33,562 bases of DNA from contig NZ_KE384584.1 in NCBI RefSeq assembly GCF_000426885.1, forward strand, positions 47,821 through 81,382, given 5' to 3'. Under the pieces are notes generated by a model. That model ran no database searches and was not told where the DNA came from. It was given only the letters and a program-made list of their open reading frames with translations. This document shows positions 8,470 to 16,721 of this stretch, one piece after another. The DNA is from Moraxella caprae DSM 19149 (GTDB lineage Bacteria > Pseudomonadota > Gammaproteobacteria > Pseudomonadales > Moraxellaceae). How positions within the stretch are numbered: the first letter of the stretch is position 1; each line of letters begins with the position of its first letter. The translations under genes were made by a program, and so were the position numbers.

Positions 8470-8805
8470 TCACACTTCTGGGCTATGCTCTTCAATTAGT
8501 GGCTTGAATTCACCCGATTGGTACATTTGTAGAATGATGTCGCTACCACCAATCAGCTCGCCATTTACCCATAACTGTGGGAAGGTTGGCCAGTTGGCAA
8601 TCAGTGGCAAGGTGCTACGGATGTCGGGATTTTCTAGGATATTAACAAAGGCAAATGGTCTGCCAATTTGAGTCAAAACTTCCACGGCACGAGCTGAAAA
8701 TCCACATTGGGGAAATTGTGGTGTGCCTTTCATATACAAAAGAACGCTGTGGTCTTTGATTTGGTTTTCAATCAATTCTTTGACTTGGGGGTTAATTTCA
8801 CTCAT
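8470..8805 (-). CDS. grxD: monothiol glutaredoxin, Grx4 type
   Basis: A 111-residue cytosolic glutaredoxin with the monothiol active site C34-G-F-S37, the signature of the Grx4/Grx5 class. These proteins bind a [2Fe-2S] cluster with glutathione and act in iron-sulfur cluster delivery and iron sensing, rather than general disulfide reduction. Other conserved features visible are KGTPQFPQCGFS, the TFPQLW segment with the cis-proline and the GGSDI glutathione-binding motif near residues 84-89. Length matches the E. coli protein (115). The ATG at 8805 has GGAG five bases upstream. It seems to be a single-gene unit with its own promoter and terminator. Iron-sulfur delivery would be relevant to NarG/NarH elsewhere in the window, but no direct link is shown. 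Confidence 0.95.
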   Translation of the reverse strand: MSEINPQVKELIENQIKDHSVLLYMKGTPQFPQCGFSARAVEVLTQIGRPFAFVNILENPDIRSTLPLIANWPTFPQLWVNGELIGGSDIILQMYQSGEFKPLIEEHSPEV

Positions 8806-8839
8806 AGCAGCTCCAAAAATGGGAAAATTGGCTTATTTT

Positions 8840-8866
8840 AGTATAAATTGGGGAATGTGTTGTAAA
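8840..8866 (-). promoter_or_regulatory. candidate sigma-70 promoter of grxD
   Basis: On the minus strand TTTACA (8866-8861) and TATACT (8845-8840) are separated by 15 bp and lie about 35-60 bases before the grxD start. Each hexamer matches 5 of 6 consensus positions; the spacer is shorter than ideal. Confidence 0.35.
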
Positions 8867-8909
8867 TTTCAAGCCTTTTTCTAATAAGTTGCCAATTTTT
8901 TGTGAAATT

Positions 8910-11576
8910 TTACTGACACGCCACATTATCTATCTTATAACGCAATCCGCTTTGAGCTAAAATATCAAAATTGACGACTGCCCCACTTTGACGCAGTAAA
9001 TCAAAAGCTTGGTCTTTGCAATACAAGGCTTGGGCGGACTGAATAGACATCATTCCCTTATTCTTATCGCTTAGACTTACAATAACCACGCCATTTTCTT
9101 GACGAATGGTGGTGATTTCGTTGTAACCTGTAAACAGTTTTTTGGGTAAGGTGCCTTGTAATTGGGCAACGGCATCGCTTGGTGAAATGCTTTGTGCCCG
9201 CTCGATTACCTGTGTCGTAGGGTTTGGAACGGTATTAGGCTGCGTGCTAATGGGTGCGGTGGTTATGGGCGGTTGGTCTGTGTTTTTATTGTTAAAAAAG
9301 CACATTTTAACCAGACTCATTAATATAAGCACGCCTGCCACTTTTGCCCATTTGTGCCACGCTGGAGGTTCGTCAGTCGCATAATCAGCATCTGGATAGC
9401 TTATCAGATAAGTGTAATCCTGATTTTTGTGATGAAGTAAATAATCAATCACCCAAAATTTCACATCAAGAAACTTATCTTCATCTTGGCTTGGTAAAAT
9501 GCCATTGTTCAAGTAACTTATTAAAAGTTGTTCGGCAACCTTATCGCCTTGTTCATAGGCAGTTTGGAGCGGTCGGCGAGCCAGCCATTTTTGTGCTTTG
9601 GGATTTTCTGCATATGCCTCGACCGCTTCCTCAATCGCCAAAGGCGAACAGCCTTCATTCATCAAAACCAGATTAAAATCCACCATTTCTTTTTGTAAAA
9701 AGTCTTTAAATAAGATTGGCACAAGATTTGGAACAGCCAAAGCCAGTTTGGTCTGCCAATACAACGCACGACTATCGCCCAGTTTTGACGCGTAATCCAG
9801 CCACGAAAGCCCTTCTTCAATGGTTTGCGGAACATTTTTGCCCGTCAAATACATCAATGCCAAAGCCAATGCGGCAGTAGTGTTGATTGTGCTTGGTCGT
9901 TCAGGTTCGCCGACTTGCCGTTCATTTTGTAATAATTTGGACAAAGAAGTGTTGCCGTGCGTGTGTAGAAATTGCACCAATTTTGCCGTCTGTAAAGGCG
10001 ATAAATTTTGCGAAAGAGTGGTTGCTACTTTGGGCAAAGGCTTGGCATTTGGCAAGCGTGACACATTGATTTCACGTTTTAAATCGTCCAAAAATGGGGC
10101 GAGATTGATTGTGCGTAATTGCTTGTATAAATTTTCAGGTAACTTGGACTTTGCCAAGTCTTCTGCTAATTCAGGGTCATCGGTTTGTATCTCAAAAAAT
10201 TCATACCAACGGCGATATTCTTGCTGTGCTTTGTTTTGACAGCGTTTTAAAAAGCGTGTGTCATCACTTGAAATCGTTGGCGGATTGTCATTATTAGGTT
10301 TGCCAAATTGGGGCAATTCTTCGGCTTGTGGCACAACGAGTTCTTGATAATCTTGCCAAAAATGCTTGACTTCATCGGCAGATAAATTCGCCCACATCGG
10401 CACAATTTCTTGAATGAAATCTTTTGGGTTAGCAATCCATTTTTGGTAATACTCGGTATGCGCCCAAAATTTTGCAGGCAAAATCATCACTTCATCATTA
10501 TCATCATTGATAATAATCGGGAAAATCGGTAAAGTCAGCATTGCATCAGGCAAATGCAGTCGCCACACAAATATCGTCTTAGCATAAAGCGACATGGCGG
10601 TTGTTGGCGGTGCAGGCAATTCGCCTGAAAAACGGGTGCGTTCGTTTTGTAGGTGCTGGACGTATTGTTTGAGTTTGGGTGGTAGGTCGTCAGGCGCTTG
10701 TTTTTTAAATGAAAATAAAGTTTGGGCAAGTTCGTGCAATAAATGCGGTGGCGTACGCCCTGATTTGTCATAAATAATCTCGGCAGGGCAACTGGCAGGA
10801 TTATCTTCTTCAAAAAGCATATTGTTGGCTTGCACGAGCGCTCCCCAGACCACACGCCCTTTTTGGTAAAGGGTTGGTATGGCCTTGATTTGGCTCATCA
10901 AATCATCGCCCAGCATCCATTTGGGTGGCAAAATTTGTAAATAACTTTGCCAATGTACCGACAGATTTTGACAGGCAGCCTGCAAATCAATCGGTAAAGA
11001 TTGATTTGCAGGCTGTACGACTTCATCGGGGGCAAACGCCTGATAATCACCCGTAATGGTAGAAAAATAGACGGATTTTTCAGGTTCATCAAATTCAGGA
11101 AATAGGCGTTCTAAAATGGCAACGAGTGGAAAATGCTGATTAATATTATCGGCACGATGATAGGTAGCAACAAAACGGTATTCGTCTATGGCGGGGAAAA
11201 TGCTTTGCATTTGGGGATTTTCAGCGATGTATTCCTCATAATCATGCCAAATGGGAGCAACCCCTGCCAGCCGTCCACGCATTTCGCCACAATAAAACGC
11301 CAGCAAAAACAAAAAAGTATGATTGCTTGGCACACCGCCATTTAAAAAATCGTTGCGGTCAAGGCTGTGGGTGGTGCGAATGTTGTCCAAAAAATCATCA
11401 ATTCGCTGTAAACTTGCCAGCGTGTAGTCCAATCGGCAGGCTTTGAGTTCATTTTCAAAGGCAAAACCTGTTTCAAGGGGCTTGCCTTTTAAAAAAGACT
11501 GTAAAGTACCCAAAATAATGGCGGTGGTTTGGGTGGGTTGGCGTTCTGCTAGAAAATCTTTTGAAAATATGGACAT
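8910..11576 (-). CDS. large single-pass membrane protein of unknown function with Sel1-like stretch
   Basis: An 888-residue protein that I cannot assign. There is no N-terminal signal peptide; a single hydrophobic segment (VAGVLILMSLVKMCFF) lies near residues 745-762, followed by a Pro/Thr-rich linker and a C-terminal domain of about 100 residues ending ...IDNVACQ. The large N-terminal part would therefore be cytoplasmic and the C-terminal domain periplasmic. Around residues 565-615 the pattern AALALALMYLTGK ... GLSWLDYASKLGDSRALYW resembles a degenerate Sel1/TPR repeat. The N-terminal third is rich in aromatic and acidic residues (for example WHDYEEYIAENPQ). The gene is monocistronic with a possible extended -10 promoter at 11739-11747 and a palindromic repeat in its leader. 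The start at ATG 11576 has only a weak Shine-Dalgarno sequence. Confidence 0.8.
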   Translation of the reverse strand: MSIFSKDFLAERQPTQTTAIILGTLQSFLKGKPLETGFAFENELKACRLDYTLASLQRIDDFLDNIRTTHSLDRNDFLNGGVPSNHTFLFLLAFYCGEMRGRLAGVAPIWHDYEEYIAENPQMQSIFPAIDEYRFVATYHRADNINQHFPLVAILERLFPEFDEPEKSVYFSTITGDYQAFAPDEVVQPANQSLPIDLQAACQNLSVHWQSYLQILPPKWMLGDDLMSQIKAIPTLYQKGRVVWGALVQANNMLFEEDNPASCPAEIIYDKSGRTPPHLLHELAQTLFSFKKQAPDDLPPKLKQYVQHLQNERTRFSGELPAPPTTAMSLYAKTIFVWRLHLPDAMLTLPIFPIIINDDNDEVMILPAKFWAHTEYYQKWIANPKDFIQEIVPMWANLSADEVKHFWQDYQELVVPQAEELPQFGKPNNDNPPTISSDDTRFLKRCQNKAQQEYRRWYEFFEIQTDDPELAEDLAKSKLPENLYKQLRTINLAPFLDDLKREINVSRLPNAKPLPKVATTLSQNLSPLQTAKLVQFLHTHGNTSLSKLLQNERQVGEPERPSTINTTAALALALMYLTGKNVPQTIEEGLSWLDYASKLGDSRALYWQTKLALAVPNLVPILFKDFLQKEMVDFNLVLMNEGCSPLAIEEAVEAYAENPKAQKWLARRPLQTAYEQGDKVAEQLLISYLNNGILPSQDEDKFLDVKFWVIDYLLHHKNQDYTYLISYPDADYATDEPPAWHKWAKVAGVLILMSLVKMCFFNNKNTDQPPITTAPISTQPNTVPNPTTQVIERAQSISPSDAVAQLQGTLPKKLFTGYNEITTIRQENGVVIVSLSDKNKGMMSIQSAQALYCKDQAFDLLRQSGAVVNFDILAQSGLRYKIDNVACQ

Positions 11577-11607
11577 GATGATACACTCAATTCATATCAA
11601 AACTACA

Positions 11608-11690
11608 CAAAAACCGTTTGCCCTGAGCTATGCCTGCGGATAACGGTTTTTCGTTCGTGGTGAGCTTGTCAAACCATGACAAAAAACCTT
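11608..11690. repeat. dispersed palindromic repeat (GTGAGCTTGTC family)
   Basis: Two arms related to GCCCTGAGCT and TTCGTGGTGAGCTTGTC, each joined to an AAACCG or CGGTTT block, form an imperfect palindrome. The same family is present inside 3808-3931 and at 20034-20112. Outside it, TCAATTCA (11587-11594) and TGAATTGA (11701-11708) form an outer inverted repeat. It lies between the candidate promoter and the start codon of the 888-residue protein gene. Confidence 0.75.
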
Positions 11691-11738
11691 TGTTGTATTT
11701 TGAATTGAATTTACTATAATAAAGGGAATATGATTGGG

Positions 11739-11747
11739 ATTATACCA
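11739..11747 (-). promoter_or_regulatory. extended -10 element, probably for the 888-residue protein gene
   Basis: TGGTATAAT on the minus strand is a perfect extended -10. The transcript would carry a leader of about 155 bases containing the palindromic repeat at 11608-11690. No strong -35 is visible. Confidence 0.4.
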
Positions 11748-11760
11748 TAATGACAATGCA

Positions 11761-11798
11761 AATAACACCATTTAAATCTAAGTTTAAACAGTGTTATT
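11761..11798. terminator. bidirectional stem-loop downstream of the isochorismatase-like gene
   Basis: AATAACAC (11761-11768) and GTGTTATT (11791-11798) form an 8-bp outer stem, with an inner TTTAAA/TTTAAA pairing. T-rich sequence follows on both strands. It sits 13 bases beyond the stop codon of the minus-strand hydrolase gene. Confidence 0.45.
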
Positions 11799-11810
11799 TT
11801 GTGATGGCAT

Positions 11811-12365
11811 TCATTTTAAAATCTCATCACTCATCAAAACAGTCGCAAATTCCCCGTGTAAATTGGCAAGGCTAATGGCGTGTACAAGCTCGGCTTCATA
11901 GCGTTTGCCGTCAAAGCCCACCCTATCAAAAGTCGCCGTGCCGTCCGCCACCACATACACTTTAAAACCCAAATTTCCCGCCATTCGGGTGGTGGTAGAG
12001 ATACAATGATTGGTGGTCAATCCCGCAATCACCAATTTGTTAATATCACGAACTTTTAATTCGTGTTCTAAATTTGTACCAATAAAGGCAGAATTAACCG
12101 TTTTGCCAATAATAATTTCGTCATTTATCGGAGCGGTTAAAGGTTTAAAGTCATTACCAATTTGATTGGAGCGAAGTGGGGAATTGGGGTCGGTGGAATT
12201 GTGCTGAATATGAAAAATGGGTAAATGATATTTACGCCATTGTTGCAATAATTTAAAACAAACCTGCTCGCAATTTAGGTTATTTCTATTGCCACCCCAA
12301 TGGGCGTGATTGTCAAAGCCAATTTGCAAATCAATTAAAAGTAAAGCGGTGCTTTCGTCAATCAT
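11811..12365 (-). CDS. isochorismatase-family cysteine hydrolase
   Basis: A 184-residue protein of the isochorismatase-like superfamily, which includes nicotinamidases, N-carbamoylsarcosine amidases and related hydrolases. The catalytic triad is visible: D12 in LLIDLQ, K88 in IIIGKTVNSAF and C121 in GLTTNHCISTT. The GLTTNHCIS motif and the GFKVYVVADGTATF segment are typical of the group annotated as generic cysteine hydrolases. There is no signal peptide, so it is cytoplasmic. The substrate cannot be read from the sequence; the absence of menaquinone or siderophore genes nearby argues against a true isochorismatase role. It is flanked by a stem-loop downstream and a short palindrome upstream and appears to be transcribed alone. 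Confidence 0.9.
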   Translation of the reverse strand: MIDESTALLLIDLQIGFDNHAHWGGNRNNLNCEQVCFKLLQQWRKYHLPIFHIQHNSTDPNSPLRSNQIGNDFKPLTAPINDEIIIGKTVNSAFIGTNLEHELKVRDINKLVIAGLTTNHCISTTTRMAGNLGFKVYVVADGTATFDRVGFDGKRYEAELVHAISLANLHGEFATVLMSDEILK

Positions 12366-12405
12366 AAATTTCCCATTAAATAAGTTTGAAAATAATCATA
12401 ATCTA

Positions 12406-12430
12406 TAAGGTGCGTATTACACACCTTACA
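12406..12430. repeat. short palindrome of the GGTGCGTA family
   Basis: ATAAGGTGCGTATTACACACCTTAC-like sequence forms an imperfect palindrome (TAAGGTGCGTA against ACACACCTTA). It is a short relative of the repeat at 4052-4120 and lies between the hydrolase gene and ispF. Confidence 0.55.
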
Positions 12431-12464
12431 ACTTGGCTAATTTTTGGGTTTTTTATCAATAAAA

Positions 12465-12944
12465 TCAATCCACCTTTTGCAATAACACCACCGCACTCGC
12501 CCAAATGCCCTCGCCACGCCCTATCCAGCCCATTTTTTCATTGGTGGTCGCCTTGATACTCACACAGTCCACACCTGTGCCAAGCACACCTGCGATGGTC
12601 TCACGCATCGCGGTGTTATATGGCGCGATTTTTGGACGCTCGCAAATAACCGTCATGTCAGCATTGCCTAGTGTGTAGCCGTGCGACTTGACAAGTTCAT
12701 AGACGTGCTTTAAAAAAATCTTACTATCCACCCCTTTAAAAGCAGGGTCGGTGTCGGGAAAATGCTGTCCAATGTCGCCAAGTGCCAACGCTCCGAGCAG
12801 TGCATCCGCCAAAGCGTGCAACAAAACATCGCCGTCCGAATGAGCCTTAATGCCGTGCGTGTGAGGAATGCACACACCGCCAAGCGTTACAAAATCGCCA
12901 TCTGTAAAAGCATGAACGTCTATGCCTTGACCGATTTTTATCAT
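12465..12944 (-). CDS. ispF: 2-C-methyl-D-erythritol 2,4-cyclodiphosphate synthase
   Basis: IspF converts CDP-methylerythritol 2-phosphate to methylerythritol cyclodiphosphate and CMP in the MEP isoprenoid pathway, which feeds ubiquinone and undecaprenyl synthesis. The metal ligands D9, H11 and H43 lie in GIDVHAF and [17 protein letters not shown], and the C-terminal [15 protein letters not shown] motif is present. I chose ATG 12944, giving 159 residues, the usual family length; a longer frame upstream to 13016 adds 24 residues unlike any IspF. An AAGG sits 8 bases before this ATG. The gene is divergent from mnmA. ispD, its frequent partner, is not in the window. Confidence 0.96.
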   Translation of the reverse strand: MIKIGQGIDVHAFTDGDFVTLGGVCIPHTHGIKAHSDGDVLLHALADALLGALALGDIGQHFPDTDPAFKGVDSKIFLKHVYELVKSHGYTLGNADMTVICERPKIAPYNTAMRETIAGVLGTGVDCVSIKATTNEKMGWIGRGEGIWASAVVLLQKVD

Positions 12945-12998
12945 GATTGAGCCTTTTTTGGTTTGCCTTAGTTTATCTTGGTTTAGAGCAGACAAGGC

Positions 12999-13028
12999 TT
13001 GTAAAATAATTAGCAAGCCTTATATAAT
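12999..13028 (+). promoter_or_regulatory. candidate sigma-70 promoter of mnmA
   Basis: TTGTAA at 12999-13004 and a perfect TATAAT at 13023-13028 are separated by 18 bp. The start codon of mnmA is 37 bases past the -10. Confidence 0.5.
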
Positions 13029-13064
13029 GGCAAGTTTACCACAATTTTATAACAAGAGACAATC

Positions 13065-14219
13065 ATGACCCCCTACCGTCTATCCGATGTCGCTCCTTTT
13101 CACGACAAAAATCCCAATCAAATCAAAGTCATCGTTGGTATGTCTGGCGGTGTGGACAGCTCGGTGTCGGCAGTCCTGCTAAAAGAAGTAGGCTTTGACG
13201 TTGAAGGCTTGTTCATGAAAAACTGGGAAGAAGATGACGGCACCGAATACTGCACCGCCATGACTGACCTAGCGGACGCCCAAGCCGTCGCTGATAAAGT
13301 AGGTATACCGCTCCACACCGCCAACTTTTCGGCGGAGTATTGGGACAATGTCTTTGAGCATTTTTTAGAAGAATACAAAGCAGGTCGCACACCAAACCCT
13401 GATATTTTGTGCAACAAAGAAGTCAAGTTCAAAGCCTTTTTGGATTATGCCCTAACACTTGGGGCGGACTACATCGCCACAGGGCATTATACTCGCCGAA
13501 GTTTTGAAGTGGACGGTAAGGCGTGCTTACTGCGTGGACTAGACACTAACAAAGACCAAAGCTATTTTTTGCACGCAGTTGGGGGCGACAAAATTGCCAA
13601 AACCCTATTCCCTGTGGGTGAGCTTGAAAAAAGCGAAGTTAGGGCAATCGCTGAAAAATACGAGCTTGCCACCGCCAAGAAAAAGGACTCAACAGGCATT
13701 TGCTTTATTGGTGAGCGTAAATTCAAAGACTTTTTACAAGCCTACCTACCTGCCAAACAAGGCGACATCTACACCGATGACGGTGTCAAGCTAGGTAAAC
13801 ATGACGGTTTGATGTATTATACCATTGGGCAACGTGGGGGCATTGGCATTGGCGGGGTGGCAAACCGCCCCGATGCGCCGTGGTTTGTCTTGCATAAGGA
13901 TTTGACAAACAACCGCTTGATAGTCGGACAAGGGCATGACCACCCTTGGCTACAATCCACCGAATTAACCGCTTATAAATTGGACTGGGTAACAGGCGAG
14001 CCACCCCAAATCCATGACAACGGACTAAAATGCACCGCCAAGACCCGCTATCGCCAACCCGACCAAGAATGCACCGTTTATCTTGAAAATGACACCGTAC
14101 GAGTGGTTTTTGACGCCCCCCAACGAGCGGTAACGGCAGGACAATCTGTGGTCTTTTATGACGGTGATGTGTGTTTGGGTGGGGGCGTGATTGATTGGTG
14201 TGATGCGAAGGTGGGGTAA
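13065..14219 (+). CDS. mnmA: tRNA-specific 2-thiouridylase MnmA
   Basis: MnmA uses ATP and persulfide sulfur to thiolate C2 of wobble uridine U34 in tRNAs for Lys, Glu and Gln. The PP-loop SGGVDS is at residues 27-32, the nucleophile cysteine C116 is in [12 protein letters not shown], and the partner persulfide cysteine C213 is in [12 protein letters not shown]. Further conserved elements are GHYTRR, the DQSYFL segment and the C-terminal beta-barrel region with [15 protein letters not shown]. At 384 residues it is slightly longer than the E. coli protein owing to an extra N-terminal stretch before the PP-loop. Acts in the cytosol on the same nucleotide as MnmG. It has its own promoter and is followed after 21 bases by the WG-repeat gene in the same direction. 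Confidence 0.97.
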   Translation: MTPYRLSDVAPFHDKNPNQIKVIVGMSGGVDSSVSAVLLKEVGFDVEGLFMKNWEEDDGTEYCTAMTDLADAQAVADKVGIPLHTANFSAEYWDNVFEHFLEEYKAGRTPNPDILCNKEVKFKAFLDYALTLGADYIATGHYTRRSFEVDGKACLLRGLDTNKDQSYFLHAVGGDKIAKTLFPVGELEKSEVRAIAEKYELATAKKKDSTGICFIGERKFKDFLQAYLPAKQGDIYTDDGVKLGKHDGLMYYTIGQRGGIGIGGVANRPDAPWFVLHKDLTNNRLIVGQGHDHPWLQSTELTAYKLDWVTGEPPQIHDNGLKCTAKTRYRQPDQECTVYLENDTVRVVFDAPQRAVTAGQSVVFYDGDVCLGGGVIDWCDAKVG

Positions 14220-14240
14220 TACAAACATTAGGAATACGCT

Positions 14241-15563
14241 ATGTCAATTCAACAAATCACGTATCGTTACGCTCAGGGCAAACAATGGGCATTGGTTGAT
14301 AAAAATAATCGCAACATTACTGAATATGTTTATGATGGTATTTCTTATCTTACAGAAAAGCTATTTGAAGTTTGCAAAAAAGACAAATATGGTATTATTG
14401 ATGATAATGGCAAGTTAATTACGGATACTGAATATGATTGGCTTGAAAAAATCAATGAGCATTTATTTTCTGTTAGAGTAGATAAATATTGGGGACTTAT
14501 CAATAATAAGGGTGATATTCTTTTATCAATTACCTACGACCAAATTTATGAAACACCTTATCGACTAGAAGAAACATCATATATTCAAATTTGGAAAAAT
14601 GGTAAATGCGGTCTTATTAATGGTAATGGCGAGATTGTTGTTCAAGCCGATACTTACGATTTGATAGATGATGAGATACAAGAATTGGGAATATTTAGAG
14701 TTCATATTAAGCGTTACCGTAATGAATCCTATATAAAAACCCACGAAGGTTATATTAATATCAATAATGAAATCGTAATAGAGCCAAAATATAAATATAT
14801 TTATCATGCTTTTGATAATTATTTTATTGGTTGTTTAGGTGATAATAGAGTTGGCATGATTGATATTTATCAAAATAAAATACTTCAATTTCAATACAAA
14901 TCAATAGAAGTTAGTAAAGATGCAGGATTGATTTTATTGCAACATCAGTATGGCAAAAAATGGGAGTTAATAAAAATAAAACGCAATTTATTTGATAAAC
15001 TTAGAGATTTTAATTATCAATCTATGGAAATATCAAACAATAGTACAATTAAAATTAAGGATAAGGATTTATATGGCTTAATGGACATTGAAGGCAATAT
15101 TATTTTACCAATCATATATGATTATATTTCTAGCTATGATAATGTAGAACCTTATTTTGTCATTGAGAAAAATGGGTTACGAGGTTTGGCTGATGAATGT
15201 GGAAATATTTGTATTCCAGTCCAATACGAATTGTTAAGAAAAGTTTCTAGCAATTTGGTGCGTGTTAAAAGAAATGGCAAATATGGTATTTGTGATTTGC
15301 AGGGTAATGAAGTTGTTCCTTGCATTCATGAGTATTTATATAATGCCAAGGATGATAGAATTGCGGTATGCAAAAATGGCAAATGGGGATTTTTTGATAA
15401 TAATGGCAATGCTGTGATTGATTTTATTTATGATGAAGTAGAAAGTTTTTCGCATCAAGTGGCAAGTGTGGTCAAAGATGGTCAAAGGTATTTTTTGGAC
15501 ATACAAGGCAATTTTATTACGCAAGAATATTATGGGAAAATCCGATTTCAATCACACCGATGA
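14241..15563 (+). CDS. AT-rich WG-repeat protein without signal peptide
   Basis: A 440-residue protein built from divergent WG repeats: recognisable cores include KQWALVDKNN, KYGIIDDNG, YWGLINNKG, KCGLINGNG, LYGLMDIEG, LRGLADECG, KYGICDLQG and KWGFFDNNG, with a last degenerate unit QRYFLDIQG. Unlike the two WG proteins at 6205-7970 it has no signal peptide, so it is predicted to be cytoplasmic or exported by an unknown route. The gene is visibly more AT-rich than mnmA before it and ubiA after it, with many ATA, TTA and AAT codons, which suggests separate ancestry. AGGA lies 8 bases before ATG 14241. It could be read through from mnmA, as no terminator is visible in the 21-base gap. Function unknown. 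Confidence 0.9.
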   Translation: MSIQQITYRYAQGKQWALVDKNNRNITEYVYDGISYLTEKLFEVCKKDKYGIIDDNGKLITDTEYDWLEKINEHLFSVRVDKYWGLINNKGDILLSITYDQIYETPYRLEETSYIQIWKNGKCGLINGNGEIVVQADTYDLIDDEIQELGIFRVHIKRYRNESYIKTHEGYININNEIVIEPKYKYIYHAFDNYFIGCLGDNRVGMIDIYQNKILQFQYKSIEVSKDAGLILLQHQYGKKWELIKIKRNLFDKLRDFNYQSMEISNNSTIKIKDKDLYGLMDIEGNIILPIIYDYISSYDNVEPYFVIEKNGLRGLADECGNICIPVQYELLRKVSSNLVRVKRNGKYGICDLQGNEVVPCIHEYLYNAKDDRIAVCKNGKWGFFDNNGNAVIDFIYDEVESFSHQVASVVKDGQRYFLDIQGNFITQEYYGKIRFQSHR

Positions 15564-15614
15564 TGTATATTTACCATTTTGCAAGCATTTGGGATTAAAG
15601 TCAGCATTATGATT

Positions 15615-16535
15615 TTACCCATATTGCACCACCGCCAACACCGCCACATACAAAAACACATACCGCCCCACCCATGCATTTTGGCGAAAGGCGGTAAAGC
15701 AGTTTAGGCGTTCACGGGTTTTGATTTTGTTATATTGCATGGCAAACAGCCCCACCAAACCGACCGCCAAACCACAAGCCGACCACGCCCCAAAAAAGCG
15801 ACACACCAACGCCGTCATGATGACCAAAAACACGCCATTTAACGCCATGATAAAATAAATGTCCTTATCGCTAAACCACTTTTCAAACAAAATGGCGGTG
15901 GATTTTACCCCAATCTTGACATCATCGTCCTTATCGCACATGGCGTACATCGTATCATACGCCACCGTCCAGCACATATAGGCAACAAAGACAAGCCAGC
16001 CTATCAGCCCAACGCCACTTTGCCCTTGCTCGCTACGTACCGCCACATATGCCATCGGCACTGCCCAGCCAAACGCCATTGCCAAAACGACCTGTGGCAG
16101 GTGCGTGTAACGCTTCATAAAGGGATAAATAAAGGCAAGAAATACCGCCACCAGCGACCAATAAAACACCTGTATGGGCAAAAAAAAGAGCAAACACGCC
16201 GACAAGCCCGACAAGCCCACAAAGGTCAAAACAGCGGTTTTGGCGGACAGTCGCCCATCTGCCAGTGGGCGGTCTTTGGTGCGTTTGACTTGTCCGTCCA
16301 CCTTGCGGTCGGCAAAGTCATTGATGGCACAGCCTGATGCTCGCATCAGCACCGCCCCAAGCGTAAAAATGACGATGTGAGCCATGCTTGGCAGTCGCCC
16401 CACGCCTGCATTTGCCAAAAACAATGCCCACAAAGTCGGGTATAGCAAAAGCTCCGTCCCCACAGGTTTGTCAAAACGGGTCAGTTGTAGCCATGCGATG
16501 AGTTTGTCTTTAAAGGTGTAAGTGGTTGCGGTCAT
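15615..16535 (-). CDS. ubiA: 4-hydroxybenzoate polyprenyltransferase UbiA
   Basis: UbiA attaches the polyprenyl tail to 4-hydroxybenzoate, the first membrane-bound step of ubiquinone synthesis. The 306-residue protein has about eight or nine membrane helices and both Asp-rich Mg-diphosphate motifs: N72-D73-x-x-D76-x-x-x-D80 in the loop [11 protein letters not shown], and Y193-D194 through D205 in [14 protein letters not shown], followed by the conserved KIGVKSTA. The FDKPVGT and LYPTLWAL motifs near residues 21-38 are also typical. ubiC, often adjacent, is absent here. The gene converges on the AT-rich WG-repeat gene and diverges from lysA. Confidence 0.96.
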   Translation of the reverse strand: MTATTYTFKDKLIAWLQLTRFDKPVGTELLLYPTLWALFLANAGVGRLPSMAHIVIFTLGAVLMRASGCAINDFADRKVDGQVKRTKDRPLADGRLSAKTAVLTFVGLSGLSACLLFFLPIQVFYWSLVAVFLAFIYPFMKRYTHLPQVVLAMAFGWAVPMAYVAVRSEQGQSGVGLIGWLVFVAYMCWTVAYDTMYAMCDKDDDVKIGVKSTAILFEKWFSDKDIYFIMALNGVFLVIMTALVCRFFGAWSACGLAVGLVGLFAMQYNKIKTRERLNCFTAFRQNAWVGRYVFLYVAVLAVVQYG

Positions 16536-16662
16536 GATGTTAAATGGTTAATTTTTGGGGTATTTTATCATAAAGCCTTTTTTATATAACAATGAAAAAT
16601 GGTTTATATTTAAAAAATCGTTATACATTCCACTCAAACCCCAATTATTTTTAAAATAAAAA

Positions 16663-16690
16663 ATGACAAACCAAAATTTTTTGTTAAAAT
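16663..16690 (+). promoter_or_regulatory. candidate sigma-70 promoter of lysA
   Basis: ATGACA at 16663-16668 and TAAAAT at 16685-16690 are spaced by 16 bp, about 30 bases before the lysA start. Both match the consensus at 5 of 6 positions. Confidence 0.4.
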
Positions 16691-16721
16691 AAGCCCCAAA
16701 TACTTTTTTCGCGGAAAAACC

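Noticed and set aside
11811-12365. True isochorismatase of enterobactin synthesis
   Set aside because: No siderophore genes are nearby and the family motifs are generic, so only the superfamily is called.
12945-13016. N-terminal extension of IspF
   Set aside because: It is unlike any IspF and the internal ATG gives the standard 159-residue protein.
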